Positions 52,497 to 62,337 of a stretch of 64,000 nt of DNA are shown in pieces (position 1 is the stretch's first letter; the number at the start of each line of letters is the position of its first letter). The position numbers were made by a program, and so were the translations under genes. A model generated the notes under the pieces. It searched no databases, was not told where the DNA came from, and saw only the letters and a list, made by a program, of their open reading frames with translations. The stretch is from Clostridia bacterium (GTDB lineage: Bacteria; Bacillota_A; Clostridia; Oscillospirales; CAG-272): contig JAFTUD010000001.1 in the NCBI GenBank assembly GCA_017466455.1, forward strand, positions 62,001 through 126,000. The letters are read 5' to 3'.

Positions 52497-53408
52497 CTAT
52501 TTTTCAAACTTTTTGAAAAACTTGAAGGTAAGTGGCCATACAACCGCCGCAAATATAACGATAATAGCATACCTGATGGCTCTTTCCACCATAGCAGGAA
52601 GGAAGAGAAGAAGCAGTGGCTTTAAAAGCACCTTGATAGCAAGCACAAGCCCAAGACCGATGGCGCTCTTAATCACCTGAGTGTACCATTTTCCGCTGAC
52701 ATCAAAGTTGACATACTTCCTTTCAAGCGGATAAGCAATAAGAAATCCGCCCGTTGCGCCAAGTAATGTGCAAGCATTCTTTAGCCCCGACTCATAGTTG
52801 TGCGGGTCAAGGTCGGCAGGGAAAGGGAAGAATAAAACGAAGAACAGGAAGAAAAGCGAGAGGGCGAACATCGCGCCAAAGAAAATGTACATTATCTTGG
52901 GGTTGTCCTCAGCCTTGTCAAAAATCGGCTTAACTAAGAATATGAGCGCAAGCGCAATACCCACAGAAACAAGCACATCAAGCGGTGTATGCACGCCAAG
53001 ATACATTCTTGAAATAGGAACAAGGGCGCAAATTACAATGCAAACAATTCTCACCCATTTCTTTTTGAAAATATAAGCAAGCGCGCCGAATGTGCCGACC
53101 GAGTTTTGCGTGTGACCGCTTGGGAAGGAGTAGCCCGTTGCCTCAGCCCTTGCGCTTTCAACAATAGAAAACGAGGGGTCCTTCACCCACGGACGGGGAA
53201 TTCTGAATAAAAGCTTCAAAAACTGATTTAATACCGTGCCAATAAAGCCGACGCTTAAAATGTAGTAGCCGTTCTTCTTTGAAAAGCACCAAAAAATAAT
53301 GATAGCCACCGCCATAAAGGCTGTTTCCTCACCGAGCTTTGTAATCAGCGAGAAGATAAAATCAAATACAGGATTTCTGATTTTTTCAAGTAATCTTAAA
53401 AATTCCAT
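52497..53408 (-). CDS. PAP2-family membrane phosphatase
   Basis: 303 residues. The three phosphatase motifs are present: KLLFRIPRPW (KX6RP-like), SFPSGHTQNSVG (PSGH) and SRMYLGVHTPLDVLVS (SRX5HX3D). Several membrane helices surround them, and a long hydrophobic C-terminal extension of four or five helices makes it longer than minimal PAP2 proteins (about 200). Likely substrates are undecaprenyl-pyrophosphate or phospholipid phosphates; this is not determined. The ATG at 53408 has GAGGTGA upstream; the frame continues to 53447 without support. Confidence 0.9.
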   Translation of the reverse strand: MEFLRLLEKIRNPVFDFIFSLITKLGEETAFMAVAIIIFWCFSKKNGYYILSVGFIGTVLNQFLKLLFRIPRPWVKDPSFSIVESARAEATGYSFPSGHTQNSVGTFGALAYIFKKKWVRIVCIVICALVPISRMYLGVHTPLDVLVSVGIALALIFLVKPIFDKAEDNPKIMYIFFGAMFALSLFFLFFVLFFPFPADLDPHNYESGLKNACTLLGATGGFLIAYPLERKYVNFDVSGKWYTQVIKSAIGLGLVLAIKVLLKPLLLLFLPAMVERAIRYAIIVIFAAVVWPLTFKFFKKFEK

Positions 53409-53463
53409 AATAATCACCTCAACTAAATTGTATAATAAAAGCGTCAAAAAGTCAAGTAAAGTA

Positions 53464-53492
53464 TTGACAAAAGGGGCAAAAACTACTAAAAT
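53464..53492 (+). promoter_or_regulatory. Promoter of the GH78-like operon
   Basis: TTGACA (53464-53469), 17 bp, TAAAAT (53487-53492). Confidence 0.7.
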
Positions 53493-53535
53493 TATAGGTA
53501 ACTACACATATTACCGAATATAACGGAGGAAAAAT

Positions 53536-55641
53536 ATGTCAAAATGGATATGGCTTGATACGGTTGCGTTTCCCGAATATGACGAAAACGGCGGAAAATA
53601 CTGCCGTGTGGAGCTTGCTTGCGAATATCTTATCCCAAGGGGAGAAAAATATAAAATCCAAGCCTGTGCCGATGCAAGGTATGAGCTTTTTGTAAACGGC
53701 AAATTTATCGGCAGAGGACCTGTTAGCGCAGGCGGAGATTTTCTCTATCCCAAAATGATAAATGCTTACTATGATACATATGAGCTTAAATCAAGCGAAA
53801 TCGTTGAAATAAGGGCGATTGTCACCTCAAAGCCCCTTGCCCTGTGCGAATATTCGTTTGGAAAAAGCGGATTTTACCTTGAGGTAATCGGCAAGGACGG
53901 CGCAATTATACCCCCTGCCACAAAATGGCGCGCACGCCCGCTTAGCGAGTGTGTAGAGCCAACCGTTACCGACTATACCCGCCCCCCGCTTGAATTTGCG
54001 GACTGTAAGGAAACAGAGGATATCTATAACGCGCTCCCGTCCCCCCTCTCTCACCTTGATGAGCAAATTATATCCCCTGTGAAAATAGACACAATAGACC
54101 TGAATACAACCACAGGTCGCGCTGTTTTTGATAAAATATACTCCGCCTATCCCTTGATTAGCATAAAAGCCGACGGAGAGGTAAGGGTAAATATAAAATG
54201 CGAGGAAATTGACGGCGTTGGCGAATATAGCGAGGTAATAATTGTCTCAGGCGATACCGACCACGCCTGCCATCGACTCCGTAGCGTCGGACAAATCACA
54301 CTAACCCTTGAAAATATAAGCGCTAAAAACGCTAAAATTGATAGCGTAAAAATCATATATAGCGCCTACCCTGTGAAAAACGAGGCTACCTTTGCCTGCG
54401 ATGATGAGCTTCTTAATAAAATATACGAGCTGTCTATGCACACACTCAAGATTTGCCGTCGTGACATTCACCTTGATTCACCGCACCATCAGGAATTTCT
54501 CGCCTGCACGGGCGACTACTTTATCCAAGCGCTGATGGAGTATTATAACATTTGCGACCCCTCGCTTACACGCTTTGATATTCTGCGTACCGCAAAAATG
54601 CTTGAAATCCAAAACGGACGCATTTTTCACACCACATATAGCCTTATTTTTGCCGAATGGCTTCTTGATTACTATATGCACACAGCGGACATCTCGCTCG
54701 TTAAGGAGTGCAAAACAGCGCTTGAGTGCCTGTTTAGTCGCTTTGATACATATATGGGCGAAAACGGACTTGTTGAAAAAGCGCCTAACTATATGTTCGT
54801 TGACTGGATCTTAATGGATGAAAACGGCAACCATACCGACCCTACAAATATGATGTCCCACGGTAATTTTGAGGGCTTTAGCCTTCATCATCCCCCAAAG
54901 GCGCTCGGACAGGGCGTGCTTTGTATGCTTTACTATAATGCCCTTGTCAAGGGTAGTGAGCTTTTTAACCTGCTTGGCGATACAAAAAGTGCCGAGGTGT
55001 GTCTGAAAAAGGCACAAAATCTCAAAAAAAGCATAAACACTCACCTCTACGACAGTGAGCGTGGGCTCTACCTTGGCGGTCTTAATACCGAGGATATGGC
55101 AAAAACGGGCGAGTGGCTACCCAAAAATACAAAAAAACGCTTCTATCTAAAGCAGGCAAATACCCTTGCAGTGCTATACGGCATTGCCCCCGAGGATAAG
55201 GCGAGGGACATTTTGACCTATGTTATATCCGACCTTAAAAAGGAGGAAATGCAACCGTATTTCTACCACTTCCTTTTTGAGGCGCTTATCAAAATGGATA
55301 TGTTTGACCCCTACGGAATGGAGCTTCTTCGCAGATACGAGTCGCTTCTTAAAAAGTGCGATAAGGGTCTTTGCGAGGCGTGGGAGATGTTCCCCTCGGA
55401 TTGCTCACACGCATGGGGTGGCACACCTGCCTATATCCTAAAGAAGGCACTTAGTGGCTTTGAAGTTCTTGAGGCAGGCTTCAAAAAGGTCAAAATCAGA
55501 CCGTGGATCTTTGATCTTGACTATATCTATATCGGAATCCCAACCCCATATGGCGAGATTGAAATCAGAATAAACGAAAACGGATTTCTGTGCAATGCTC
55601 CCGATGAGATACAGGTAGTAACGGAGGAATATAAAAAATGA
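53536..55641 (+). CDS. GH78-like alpha-L-rhamnosidase family glycosidase
   Basis: 701 residues, no signal peptide, so cytosolic. The N-terminal beta-sandwich has ARYELFVNGKFIGRGP (residues about 50-65), typical of the rhamnosidase N/D domains. The six-hairpin (alpha/alpha)6 barrel starts near residue 300 with DIHLDSPHHQEFLACTGD, the equivalent of the GH78 D-x-P-x-x-E-x2-GWxGD motif, though the usual Cys-Pro-x-Arg is changed to Ser-Pro-His-His. SHAWGGTPAYILKK begins the C-terminal beta-domain. Release of terminal rhamnose is predicted from the family. The altered motif leaves specificity open. Overlaps the next gene by 4 bases. Confidence 0.82.
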   Translation: MSKWIWLDTVAFPEYDENGGKYCRVELACEYLIPRGEKYKIQACADARYELFVNGKFIGRGPVSAGGDFLYPKMINAYYDTYELKSSEIVEIRAIVTSKPLALCEYSFGKSGFYLEVIGKDGAIIPPATKWRARPLSECVEPTVTDYTRPPLEFADCKETEDIYNALPSPLSHLDEQIISPVKIDTIDLNTTTGRAVFDKIYSAYPLISIKADGEVRVNIKCEEIDGVGEYSEVIIVSGDTDHACHRLRSVGQITLTLENISAKNAKIDSVKIIYSAYPVKNEATFACDDELLNKIYELSMHTLKICRRDIHLDSPHHQEFLACTGDYFIQALMEYYNICDPSLTRFDILRTAKMLEIQNGRIFHTTYSLIFAEWLLDYYMHTADISLVKECKTALECLFSRFDTYMGENGLVEKAPNYMFVDWILMDENGNHTDPTNMMSHGNFEGFSLHHPPKALGQGVLCMLYYNALVKGSELFNLLGDTKSAEVCLKKAQNLKKSINTHLYDSERGLYLGGLNTEDMAKTGEWLPKNTKKRFYLKQANTLAVLYGIAPEDKARDILTYVISDLKKEEMQPYFYHFLFEALIKMDMFDPYGMELLRRYESLLKKCDKGLCEAWEMFPSDCSHAWGGTPAYILKKALSGFEVLEAGFKKVKIRPWIFDLDYIYIGIPTPYGEIEIRINENGFLCNAPDEIQVVTEEYKK

Positions 55642-56126
55642 TAAAAATAGCACCCTTTTCAAAAGAAAACTCCACCGAGGCAATAGCCGTGTGGAACAGC
55701 GTCGTTGAGGACGGTCGCGCCTTTCCGCAGGAAATCCCCTTTACATATGACGAGGGCGTAGCCTTTTTTGAGGGTCAGACCTTCACAGGCGTCGCCTATG
55801 ATGATGAAACGGGAGAGGTCGTCGGCGTATATATTTTACACCCTAACTTCATCGGCAGATGCTCGCATATCTGCAATACAAGCTACGCCGTTAAAAGAGG
55901 CAAAAGAGGTCTTGGAATAGGTAAGCTCATTGTCACAAACAGTATGGAAAAGGCAAGAGAGCACGGCTTCAAGGTCCTTCAGCTGAATGCTGTAATCGCC
56001 TCAAATGCTCCCGCCCTCGGACTCTATAAAAAGCTCGGACTCACCCCCCTTGGCGCGATAAAGGACGGATTTCGCAACAAGGACGGAGAATATGAGGATA
56101 TAATCCCGCATTATATCAAGCTGTAA
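55638..56126 (+). CDS. GNAT-family N-acetyltransferase
   Basis: 162 residues. The acetyl-CoA loop lies in RGKRGLGIGKLIVTNSMEKA (Q/R-x-x-G-x-G/A) near residue 90, preceded by beta-strands EVVGVYILHP and SYAVKRG. The C-terminal LGLYKKLGLTPLGAIKDGF strand is typical. The start overlaps the glycosidase stop (ATGA). Substrate unknown. Confidence 0.9.
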   Translation: MIKIAPFSKENSTEAIAVWNSVVEDGRAFPQEIPFTYDEGVAFFEGQTFTGVAYDDETGEVVGVYILHPNFIGRCSHICNTSYAVKRGKRGLGIGKLIVTNSMEKAREHGFKVLQLNAVIASNAPALGLYKKLGLTPLGAIKDGFRNKDGEYEDIIPHYIKL

Positions 56127-56140
56127 GAGAAGAGGTAAAA

Positions 56141-56695
56141 ATGGAAATTTTCGCACAGGTTATCGGTATTTTTGGAATGATAGCGAATATCCTATCCTTT
56201 CAGCAAAAGAGCCAAAGGGGAGTTATTGCCCTTCAATTTTTCGGCTCGCTCCTTTTTTCAATAAACTTTTTTATGCTCGGCGCATATGTAGGCTCAATGC
56301 TCAACCTCATCGGCATAGTAAGGGCGCTCGTTTTCTACTTTAAGGAAAAGACCCACGCAAATCACATCGCGTATCTCTTTGCCTTTTCATCGCTCTTTAT
56401 CCTTGCATATGTGTTGACCTTTACCGCCTTTGGCACTGAGCCAAGCGCGAAAAATCTTGTAATTGAGTGCCTGCCCGTTGTCGCAATGATTGTCGCCACA
56501 GTAGCCTTTCGCTCTGAAAACGCAGGGGCGATAAGACGCTATGGCTTGATCTATTCGCCAATGTGGCTCGCCTATAACCTCTTTAACCTTTCAATCGGAG
56601 CAATCGGCTGTGAGGTTCTAAACCTCGCGTCAATAATAATCGGTATGATAAGACTTGATAAGTCAAAAAAGAATAGCAACGAAATCAAAAAATAA
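56141..56695 (+). CDS. YgjV-family inner-membrane protein
   Basis: 184 residues with six hydrophobic segments. The N-terminus AQVIGIFGMIANILSFQQKS and FFGSLLFSINFFMLGAYVGS match the Imp-YgjV family (PF10688), whose function is unknown. It lies 14 bp after the GNAT gene and is the last gene of the three-gene unit. Confidence 0.82.
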   Translation: MEIFAQVIGIFGMIANILSFQQKSQRGVIALQFFGSLLFSINFFMLGAYVGSMLNLIGIVRALVFYFKEKTHANHIAYLFAFSSLFILAYVLTFTAFGTEPSAKNLVIECLPVVAMIVATVAFRSENAGAIRRYGLIYSPMWLAYNLFNLSIGAIGCEVLNLASIIIGMIRLDKSKKNSNEIKK

Positions 56696-56826
56696 ATGAA
56701 TTCCGCATTTCGACCGAGCGACCTCGGTAGGCAATCTCCGGCAACATACAATCGGGCTTTGCTCTGCACTCTCCGAGCAATTTTCTAACTTATCATTCCG
56801 AATTCCGAACTCCGAATTCCGCATTG
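56696..56826. repeat. Dispersed intergenic repeat region (copy C)
   Basis: A CCGAG-CGAC-CTCGG hairpin (56713-56726) followed by TAGGCAATCTCCGG parallels copies A and B. Four heptamers CCGMMYT follow at 56798-56825, abutting the terminator. No gene. Confidence 0.5.
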
Positions 56827-56854
56827 AAAAAACCGCCACATGTGGCGGTTTTTT
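56827..56854. terminator. Convergent terminator
   Basis: A perfectly palindromic 28-bp unit: AAAAAACCGCCACA followed by its reverse complement. Serves both the YgjV operon and the MFS gene, whose stop is 2 bp away. Confidence 0.9.
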
Positions 56855-56856
56855 TG

Positions 56857-58044
56857 TTATATTTCATCTTTTTTGAAGAATTTTTTAAGCACTACAACCA
56901 TAATGGCAAGCGTTATCGGGAATATCATAGAGAACAGAAATCCTGCCTTTAATTCACCGCCAAACGCATCGGAAACGAAGCCTGCCACGCAAGGACCGCT
57001 AAGGCAACCAAGGTCACCTGCAAAAGCAAGTAAGCCGAAAAGCGGAACACCGCCCTTGGGCATGCGCTTCATAGCGATGCTGAATGACCCGGGCCAAAGC
57101 ATGCCACAGCCAATACCGCAAATCGCGCAACCAATGAGCGAGATTATAGGAATAGGTGAGAATACAATCATAAGGTATGATACAACGCAAATGCACGATG
57201 AAATCAAAATTCCGTTTTCAAGGTTGATTTTGTCCGCCATTTTTGCGTAAAACACTCTTGCGCTACCCATCGTAATAGCAAACAGGCAAGGACCGATAAG
57301 GTCGCCGACCCACTTTTCAACGCCAAGACCCGCCTCGGCAAATGCGCTTGCCCATTGAGTAATGGCGATTTCGCTTGCTCCTGCGCAAAGCATCATAATG
57401 AACAACACCCAAAAAATCTTGCTTGTCAAAAGCTCCTTGAATGAGCTTTCCTCGCTCTTTTCAACAAGAGTGTTAATAGGCACAAAGCAAAACATAAACA
57501 GCGCCACCGCAGGGACAATAGCCCAAATTACCGACACAAGTCGCCAGTTGTCAATTCCGACCGTGCGGAAGAATATCGTGGAAAGAAGCACAACCGCCAT
57601 TTGTCCCCAACAGTAGAAGGAGTGCAAAAAGCTCATCATTCCGCCCTTGTTTTTAGACGGACACGCCTCAACAATAGGGCTGATAAGCACCTCAATCATA
57701 CCACCGCCAAGACCGCAAAATACAGTAGCAATAATAAGAGCTAAGAACTTTTGTGGCATGATAGCGGGTAAAATCGGCAGAAGCAAAAGACCGCTGACCG
57801 AAAAGGCAAGAGCGATTATAACGCATCGCCTGTATCCCCAAGTGGAAACATATTTTGAACAAATGAAGTCAATTAAAAGCTCAGTTACAAAGTTGCTTGC
57901 GATAAGCACACTGAGTTGCCAGATTTCAAGTCCGAATTCCTTTTGAAATGTGACAAAAAGAAGCGGAGCAAAGTTAATTAAAATCGCCTGCGTAACATAT
58001 CCTATGCACGACGCGCCGATAGTCGCCTTGAAGCTTTTTCTCAT
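56857..58044 (-). CDS. Major facilitator superfamily transporter
   Basis: 395 residues with twelve predicted membrane helices. The N-terminus ASCIGYVTQAILINFAPLLFV, the central SEESSFKELLTSKIFWVLFI loop between the two six-helix halves, and a GCGMLWPGSFSIAMKRMPKG motif in the second half are typical MFS architecture. FucP/NasT-like or drug-exporter roles cannot be separated from sequence alone. Own promoter (TTGACT-16-TAAAAT). Confidence 0.88.
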   Translation of the reverse strand: MRKSFKATIGASCIGYVTQAILINFAPLLFVTFQKEFGLEIWQLSVLIASNFVTELLIDFICSKYVSTWGYRRCVIIALAFSVSGLLLLPILPAIMPQKFLALIIATVFCGLGGGMIEVLISPIVEACPSKNKGGMMSFLHSFYCWGQMAVVLLSTIFFRTVGIDNWRLVSVIWAIVPAVALFMFCFVPINTLVEKSEESSFKELLTSKIFWVLFIMMLCAGASEIAITQWASAFAEAGLGVEKWVGDLIGPCLFAITMGSARVFYAKMADKINLENGILISSCICVVSYLMIVFSPIPIISLIGCAICGIGCGMLWPGSFSIAMKRMPKGGVPLFGLLAFAGDLGCLSGPCVAGFVSDAFGGELKAGFLFSMIFPITLAIMVVVLKKFFKKDEI

Positions 58045-58098
58045 AGAACCCTCGTTAAAAAATCAAGAAAAAATTAAATGTAATTTTCATACTCAATT

Positions 58099-58126
58099 AT
58101 TTTAACACATATAAAAATAAAGTCAA
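58099..58126 (-). promoter_or_regulatory. Promoter of the MFS gene
   Basis: Minus strand TTGACT (58126-58121), 16 bp, TAAAAT (58104-58099). Confidence 0.55.
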
Positions 58127-58159
58127 GCCCTTTGGCGAAAATACTTCCTAAATTTAATT

Positions 58160-59971
58160 TTATACAAAATTAACCCCGTATTTCTCCACCCAAATATCAA
58201 GCTGAATAAGCCATGAAACGAGCTGTGCGTCACCCATTAGCTGACCGAACCAAGTGCCCCCGCGCTCAATCGCGCCAAAAAGAGCAGAGGTGTTCAGACA
58301 CTCGCTAAGATACCCACCGCGCCCCAATCGCTCCTTAAGCATAGAAAGCACCGTTTCAAGATATTTCGGATTGTGCGTTTTTGGATAAGGGCTCTTTTTT
58401 CTCCAAAGAATTTCATCGGGTAAATAAGAGCGCATAGCATTTCGCAAAAGCGCTTTTTCAACCCCGCCCTCAAACTTTATCTCCCACGGAACATTGAATA
58501 CAAATTCAAAAATTCGGTGATCGGCAAAGGGCACGCGTATCTCAACACCGCTTGCCATGCTCATTCTGTCCTTTCTTTGCAAAAGTGAGGTCATAAAATA
58601 ATTCACCGAAAGGTAAGAGCCAATGCGGGAAAGCCTCATGCTGTCATTATCGGACTCAAGCACAGGGCACTCCTTAAGTGAATTTTGATAAATTTCGCAC
58701 ACATAGTCGTACCCCTTGTCTGATTTTGATGTGCTGTCCTTAAATAGCGAGGCTCTCATTCTCGGCTCGTGTATCCAAGGGAAAAAGCCCGAATATAGCA
58801 TTTCGGGGCGGTAAAACCACGGATATCCGCCGAAAATCTCGTCCGAGCATTCACCGCTAAGCCCAACCGTGTGTCGCTTCTTTATCTCACGGCAAAAGTA
58901 TAAAAGCGAGGAGTCAATGTCCGCTTGACCCACCAAATCACGATACAGGGTCGCATTTTCAAGCTCGCTTGCCAGCGCGCTTGTCGGAATTGTCAATACT
59001 GTGTGATTTGTCCCGATATACCTTGATGCAAGCAGTGCGAAGTCGTCATCGCATTGAGGCTGAAACGATGAGGAGCTAAATGCTTCCTTGTTGCCCTCAT
59101 ACTCAAAGGAATATGTGTCAAGCACACCCCCGTTTTTTCGATACTCCTCGCTTGCAACCGCGCTTACCACGCTTGAATCAAGTCCGCCTGACAGTAGTGA
59201 GCATAGAGGCACATCACTCCGTGTTTGTCGCTTGATTGCATCGCTTACTAAAAATTCCGTCTTTTCAATGGCGTAATCTCTGTCCTTAAAATACGGAATT
59301 GCCGTTATCTGCCAATATTTGCGCTTTTTCGCCCTTCCTCTCTCAACCGTGATACATTCCCCGCCCTTTAGCTCTGAAATATCACGAAAAACGCTCTTTC
59401 CCGACACGAAATTAGGACCTAAATAGAGTATTTCCCAAAGCCCGAACTTGTCAACCTCGGGGCGCACCTTAGGGTGAGATAGCATAGCCTTGATTTCCGA
59501 TGCGAAAATAAACTCACTCCCCTTGACGGAGTAATAAAAGGGCTTCACCCCAAAGCGGTCACGCGCGCAAAACAGCCTTTCTCCGTCCCATACAGCAAAG
59601 GCGAAAATTCCGTTTAAGTATTTTGCACAGTCCTCACCGTATAAAATGTAAGCATATAAAACTATTTCCGTGTCACATTTCGTAGATAGAACGATACCGC
59701 TTTTCTCAATCTCGTGCCGTAGCTCGTCACAGTTGTAAATTTCACCGTTGTAAACGATAGTGTATTTCTTGTTGCCGTAGTAAGCGCTCATAGGTTGCTT
59801 CCCGTTTTCGGGGTCCATAACCGATAGTCGGTTGTGCCCAAGACAGATACATTCCCCGTCAAAAATCCCACAGTCATCAGGACCGCGATGCACCATCGTT
59901 TCGTTCATTCGTTTTACCGTTTCGTAAGATGCCTTGCTCTCAAAATCAAGAATTCCGCAAATTGAACACAT
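58160..59971 (-). CDS. asnB: Asparagine synthase (glutamine-hydrolysing)
   Basis: Makes asparagine from aspartate, ATP and glutamine. It is 603 residues. MCSICGILDF exposes Cys2 as the glutaminase nucleophile after Met removal. RGPDDCG and YNGEIYNCDELR complete the amidotransferase domain (about 1-190). The synthetase domain has the PP-loop LLSGGLDSSVVSAV near residue 240 and GLSGECSDEIFGGYPW. The ATG at 59971 has AAGGAGC; the frame continues upstream to 60172 but would lose the essential Cys2, so it is rejected. No terminator clearly separates it from the MFS gene downstream. Confidence 0.94.
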   Translation of the reverse strand: MCSICGILDFESKASYETVKRMNETMVHRGPDDCGIFDGECICLGHNRLSVMDPENGKQPMSAYYGNKKYTIVYNGEIYNCDELRHEIEKSGIVLSTKCDTEIVLYAYILYGEDCAKYLNGIFAFAVWDGERLFCARDRFGVKPFYYSVKGSEFIFASEIKAMLSHPKVRPEVDKFGLWEILYLGPNFVSGKSVFRDISELKGGECITVERGRAKKRKYWQITAIPYFKDRDYAIEKTEFLVSDAIKRQTRSDVPLCSLLSGGLDSSVVSAVASEEYRKNGGVLDTYSFEYEGNKEAFSSSSFQPQCDDDFALLASRYIGTNHTVLTIPTSALASELENATLYRDLVGQADIDSSLLYFCREIKKRHTVGLSGECSDEIFGGYPWFYRPEMLYSGFFPWIHEPRMRASLFKDSTSKSDKGYDYVCEIYQNSLKECPVLESDNDSMRLSRIGSYLSVNYFMTSLLQRKDRMSMASGVEIRVPFADHRIFEFVFNVPWEIKFEGGVEKALLRNAMRSYLPDEILWRKKSPYPKTHNPKYLETVLSMLKERLGRGGYLSECLNTSALFGAIERGGTWFGQLMGDAQLVSWLIQLDIWVEKYGVNFV

Positions 59972-60103
59972 AAAAAAGCTCCTTGATAAATAAGTAAATT
60001 TAAGCCACACAGTGCTTCTTTTAGTATATGCAACAAATGAAAAAACGATACCCATATCACAAGGGATTGACAGTAGCCTACTTCTCTTGAAGGCAGAAGT
60101 GAT

Positions 60104-60251
60104 GTTTTTACGCATTTTTGGAAAAATGCACAAAAAATGAAGGGGGGATTTGTTTATTATACATATTGACAAATAATACCAATATATGTTAGAATTAAAA
60201 TGTAAAAATATTTAATGCTCACGAGAGCATTCTTATAAAGGAGAAAACAAA
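60104..60251 (+). promoter_or_regulatory. Regulatory region and promoter of the fifth BspA-like gene
   Basis: GCATTTTT / AAAAATGC dyad, then a shortened six-G tract (60142-60147), TTGACA (60166-60171), 18 bp, TAGAAT (60190-60195), a 5'UTR hairpin around GCTCACGAGAGC and AAAGGAG. A diverged version of the elements at 24279, 26117 and 41486. Confidence 0.65.
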
Positions 60252-62285
60252 ATGAAAAAGAAACTTATAATGCTTGCCATTATGATGCTTGCAATTGCCT
60301 CAATGCTCGTGCTAAGCGCAAGCGCAAGAGAAAGGACCAGTATAAGCTATACTGATGCAAGCGGAGTAACGCACGATGTTCCGATTGTAAAATATGATGA
60401 CGATGTCGCTACCGTTGCCGGTGTTTTGGGAAATAACGCAACACAGCAGGGATATTTTGCTGACAACTCATCGTATGTTATCCTGAAGGCAAGCGACGGA
60501 AGCCTCACCGCTTACCCCACATGGTATATCATTGAGCCATCGGGAGAAAACAAGGATTATATAGCCATAAGCGAGGTTGAGTATGGCTATGTAAACTCAA
60601 AGTCTGGAAAAACCTATTCAAAGGGTGCAACTCTTTATGTTGAATTCCCCGAGGGAATGACTCACCTTCGTAACAATGGCGTTTGGGGAAGAGGAACACA
60701 TTATGAAAATAATGTTACCGAAATCGTTATTCCAAAATCTGTGACAGTAGCCGCAGCTACCGCATTTCAAAACAACACTACTCTCAAAAGGGTTTACATA
60801 AGAGAGGGTAGTGCTATGACTCAAATAGAGGATTATGCCTTCGAGGGCTGCACATCACTTGAATATTTTCAGTTTGACAGCCTTACAAAGCTAACGCTTA
60901 TAGACGGCTTTGCTGCCGATACTAAGCTTGCAGGAGATTTGGACCTTTCTAAAAATACAAAATTGAAAACCATCGGTAATAATGCTTTTAAAGATGCATT
61001 GATTGGCAAAATCACTCTTCCCGATTCTGTGGAGAGCATCGGTGCAAAAGCGTTTGCTGGACCGAATTTTTACTTTGCAAGCCCATATTTGCCAAAAAAA
61101 CTCACAACGGTTGGAAATGAATTTATTTGTAGCACTAAAAACCTCAATTCGCTTCTCATTTTCCCCGAGGGCGTTACAGCTATAAATGATGAGGGCTTCT
61201 CGGGCTGTTATCCCGCCGATTCAAGCCAAACCTTCACCCTTGTGTTCTTGGGCAAAATGACAAAGGTATGGATTGATGGACATACATATCTTAACTGGGG
61301 ATCACAAACAACAGTTTATTTTGCACAAAATAGCCTTAGCGATGTTATAGGAAAGGTTTATTCCTATACCGACAAGGCAACAGGAGCTCTTGGTAGTGTT
61401 GCTGTTGACCAAACCTCGACAGGAACTCTTGACCTTGATATCGCATCACAATCTCCGCAAAGCACATCACAGGTGGGTGCTAACTTTATAAGACTTGTTT
61501 TCTGCGCAGGCAACGGAAAGGTTGAAACCTCTCACATTCTCACAAATGATGGAAGAGCAATAACCGAGGACCGTGGCGACTTCGTAATGGACGGACACAC
61601 TCATATCAATCCCGATTATGTAGATTGCACAGGCGAGCTTTGTATAGTTTGTGATGAAATGAATTACGCTCCACATATAGGCAATACCTATGTAACAATA
61701 GCATATCCCGACGGCTTCGCTAAAAACGGATACGAAATGCACCTTTGCGATGTGTGTGATGCGGAGTATAAGAGCGATGTAACAAGGCTTCCAATCTTTG
61801 AGGCAAAGGCGGAAAACGGCTACTCCACAAATACAGACGGCACAGGAATTGCCTTCGGCGGATATACAATAAACCTAACCGCACTTGAAAATTATAACAC
61901 CGCAAACCCCGAAAAGAAGCTAACCTTCGGACTCCTTATCGCAAACCCAATCTACATCGGTGAAAGCTATATGACAAATGGCGCAGTAAACGCATCAAAG
62001 GCGTTTTTGCAGGTAGACCTTACCGATACCGAGTATTCAAACATCTCTATTATGATAAACGGCTTCGTTGGCGATAGCGCAAGTATTTCTCTTGTAATTT
62101 CACTCTATGCCTATACCGATAAGGGAAGCGTGGAATTTATCCAAAGCGAGCATACCGCATGCGCCGACTCAGTAGTGGAAAAGACCGATGCCTCACTCTA
62201 CACAGTGACAATTACCTCGGTTAAAAACGCAGTAGGCGTTGCAAGCCTTGACGCACTCCCCGAAAACAAAAGGGAAGATGAATAA
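60252..62285 (+). CDS. Secreted BspA-like leucine-rich-repeat protein (paralogue 5)
   Basis: 677 residues with signal peptide MKKKLIMLAIMMLAIASMLVLSASA. LRR units are TEIVIPKSVTVAAATAF, LKRVYIREGSAMTQIEDYAF, GKITLPDSVESIGAKAF and SLLIFPEGVTAINDEGF at about 155-330. The linker is short (CTGELCIVCDEMNY; LCDVCDAEY). The C-terminal module (GYSTNTDGTGIAFGGYTIN ... ISLVISLYAYTDKGSVEFIQS) pairs with paralogue 2. Followed by a strong convergent terminator shared with radA. Confidence 0.88.
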   Translation: MKKKLIMLAIMMLAIASMLVLSASARERTSISYTDASGVTHDVPIVKYDDDVATVAGVLGNNATQQGYFADNSSYVILKASDGSLTAYPTWYIIEPSGENKDYIAISEVEYGYVNSKSGKTYSKGATLYVEFPEGMTHLRNNGVWGRGTHYENNVTEIVIPKSVTVAAATAFQNNTTLKRVYIREGSAMTQIEDYAFEGCTSLEYFQFDSLTKLTLIDGFAADTKLAGDLDLSKNTKLKTIGNNAFKDALIGKITLPDSVESIGAKAFAGPNFYFASPYLPKKLTTVGNEFICSTKNLNSLLIFPEGVTAINDEGFSGCYPADSSQTFTLVFLGKMTKVWIDGHTYLNWGSQTTVYFAQNSLSDVIGKVYSYTDKATGALGSVAVDQTSTGTLDLDIASQSPQSTSQVGANFIRLVFCAGNGKVETSHILTNDGRAITEDRGDFVMDGHTHINPDYVDCTGELCIVCDEMNYAPHIGNTYVTIAYPDGFAKNGYEMHLCDVCDAEYKSDVTRLPIFEAKAENGYSTNTDGTGIAFGGYTINLTALENYNTANPEKKLTFGLLIANPIYIGESYMTNGAVNASKAFLQVDLTDTEYSNISIMINGFVGDSASISLVISLYAYTDKGSVEFIQSEHTACADSVVEKTDASLYTVTITSVKNAVGVASLDALPENKREDE

Positions 62286-62302
62286 TCCAACACTACAAAA
62301 TG

Positions 62303-62335
62303 AAAATCACCACTTCACAACGAGTGGTGATTTTT
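62303..62335. terminator. Convergent terminator
   Basis: AAAATCACCACT / AGTGGTGATTTT stem with an 8-base loop, between BspA-like paralogue 5 and radA. Confidence 0.88.
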
Positions 62336-62337
62336 GT

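Noticed and set aside
59972..60172. Longer N-terminus for asparagine synthase
   Set aside because: Class II amidotransferases need the cysteine at position 2; the extension is antisense to the BspA promoter element.
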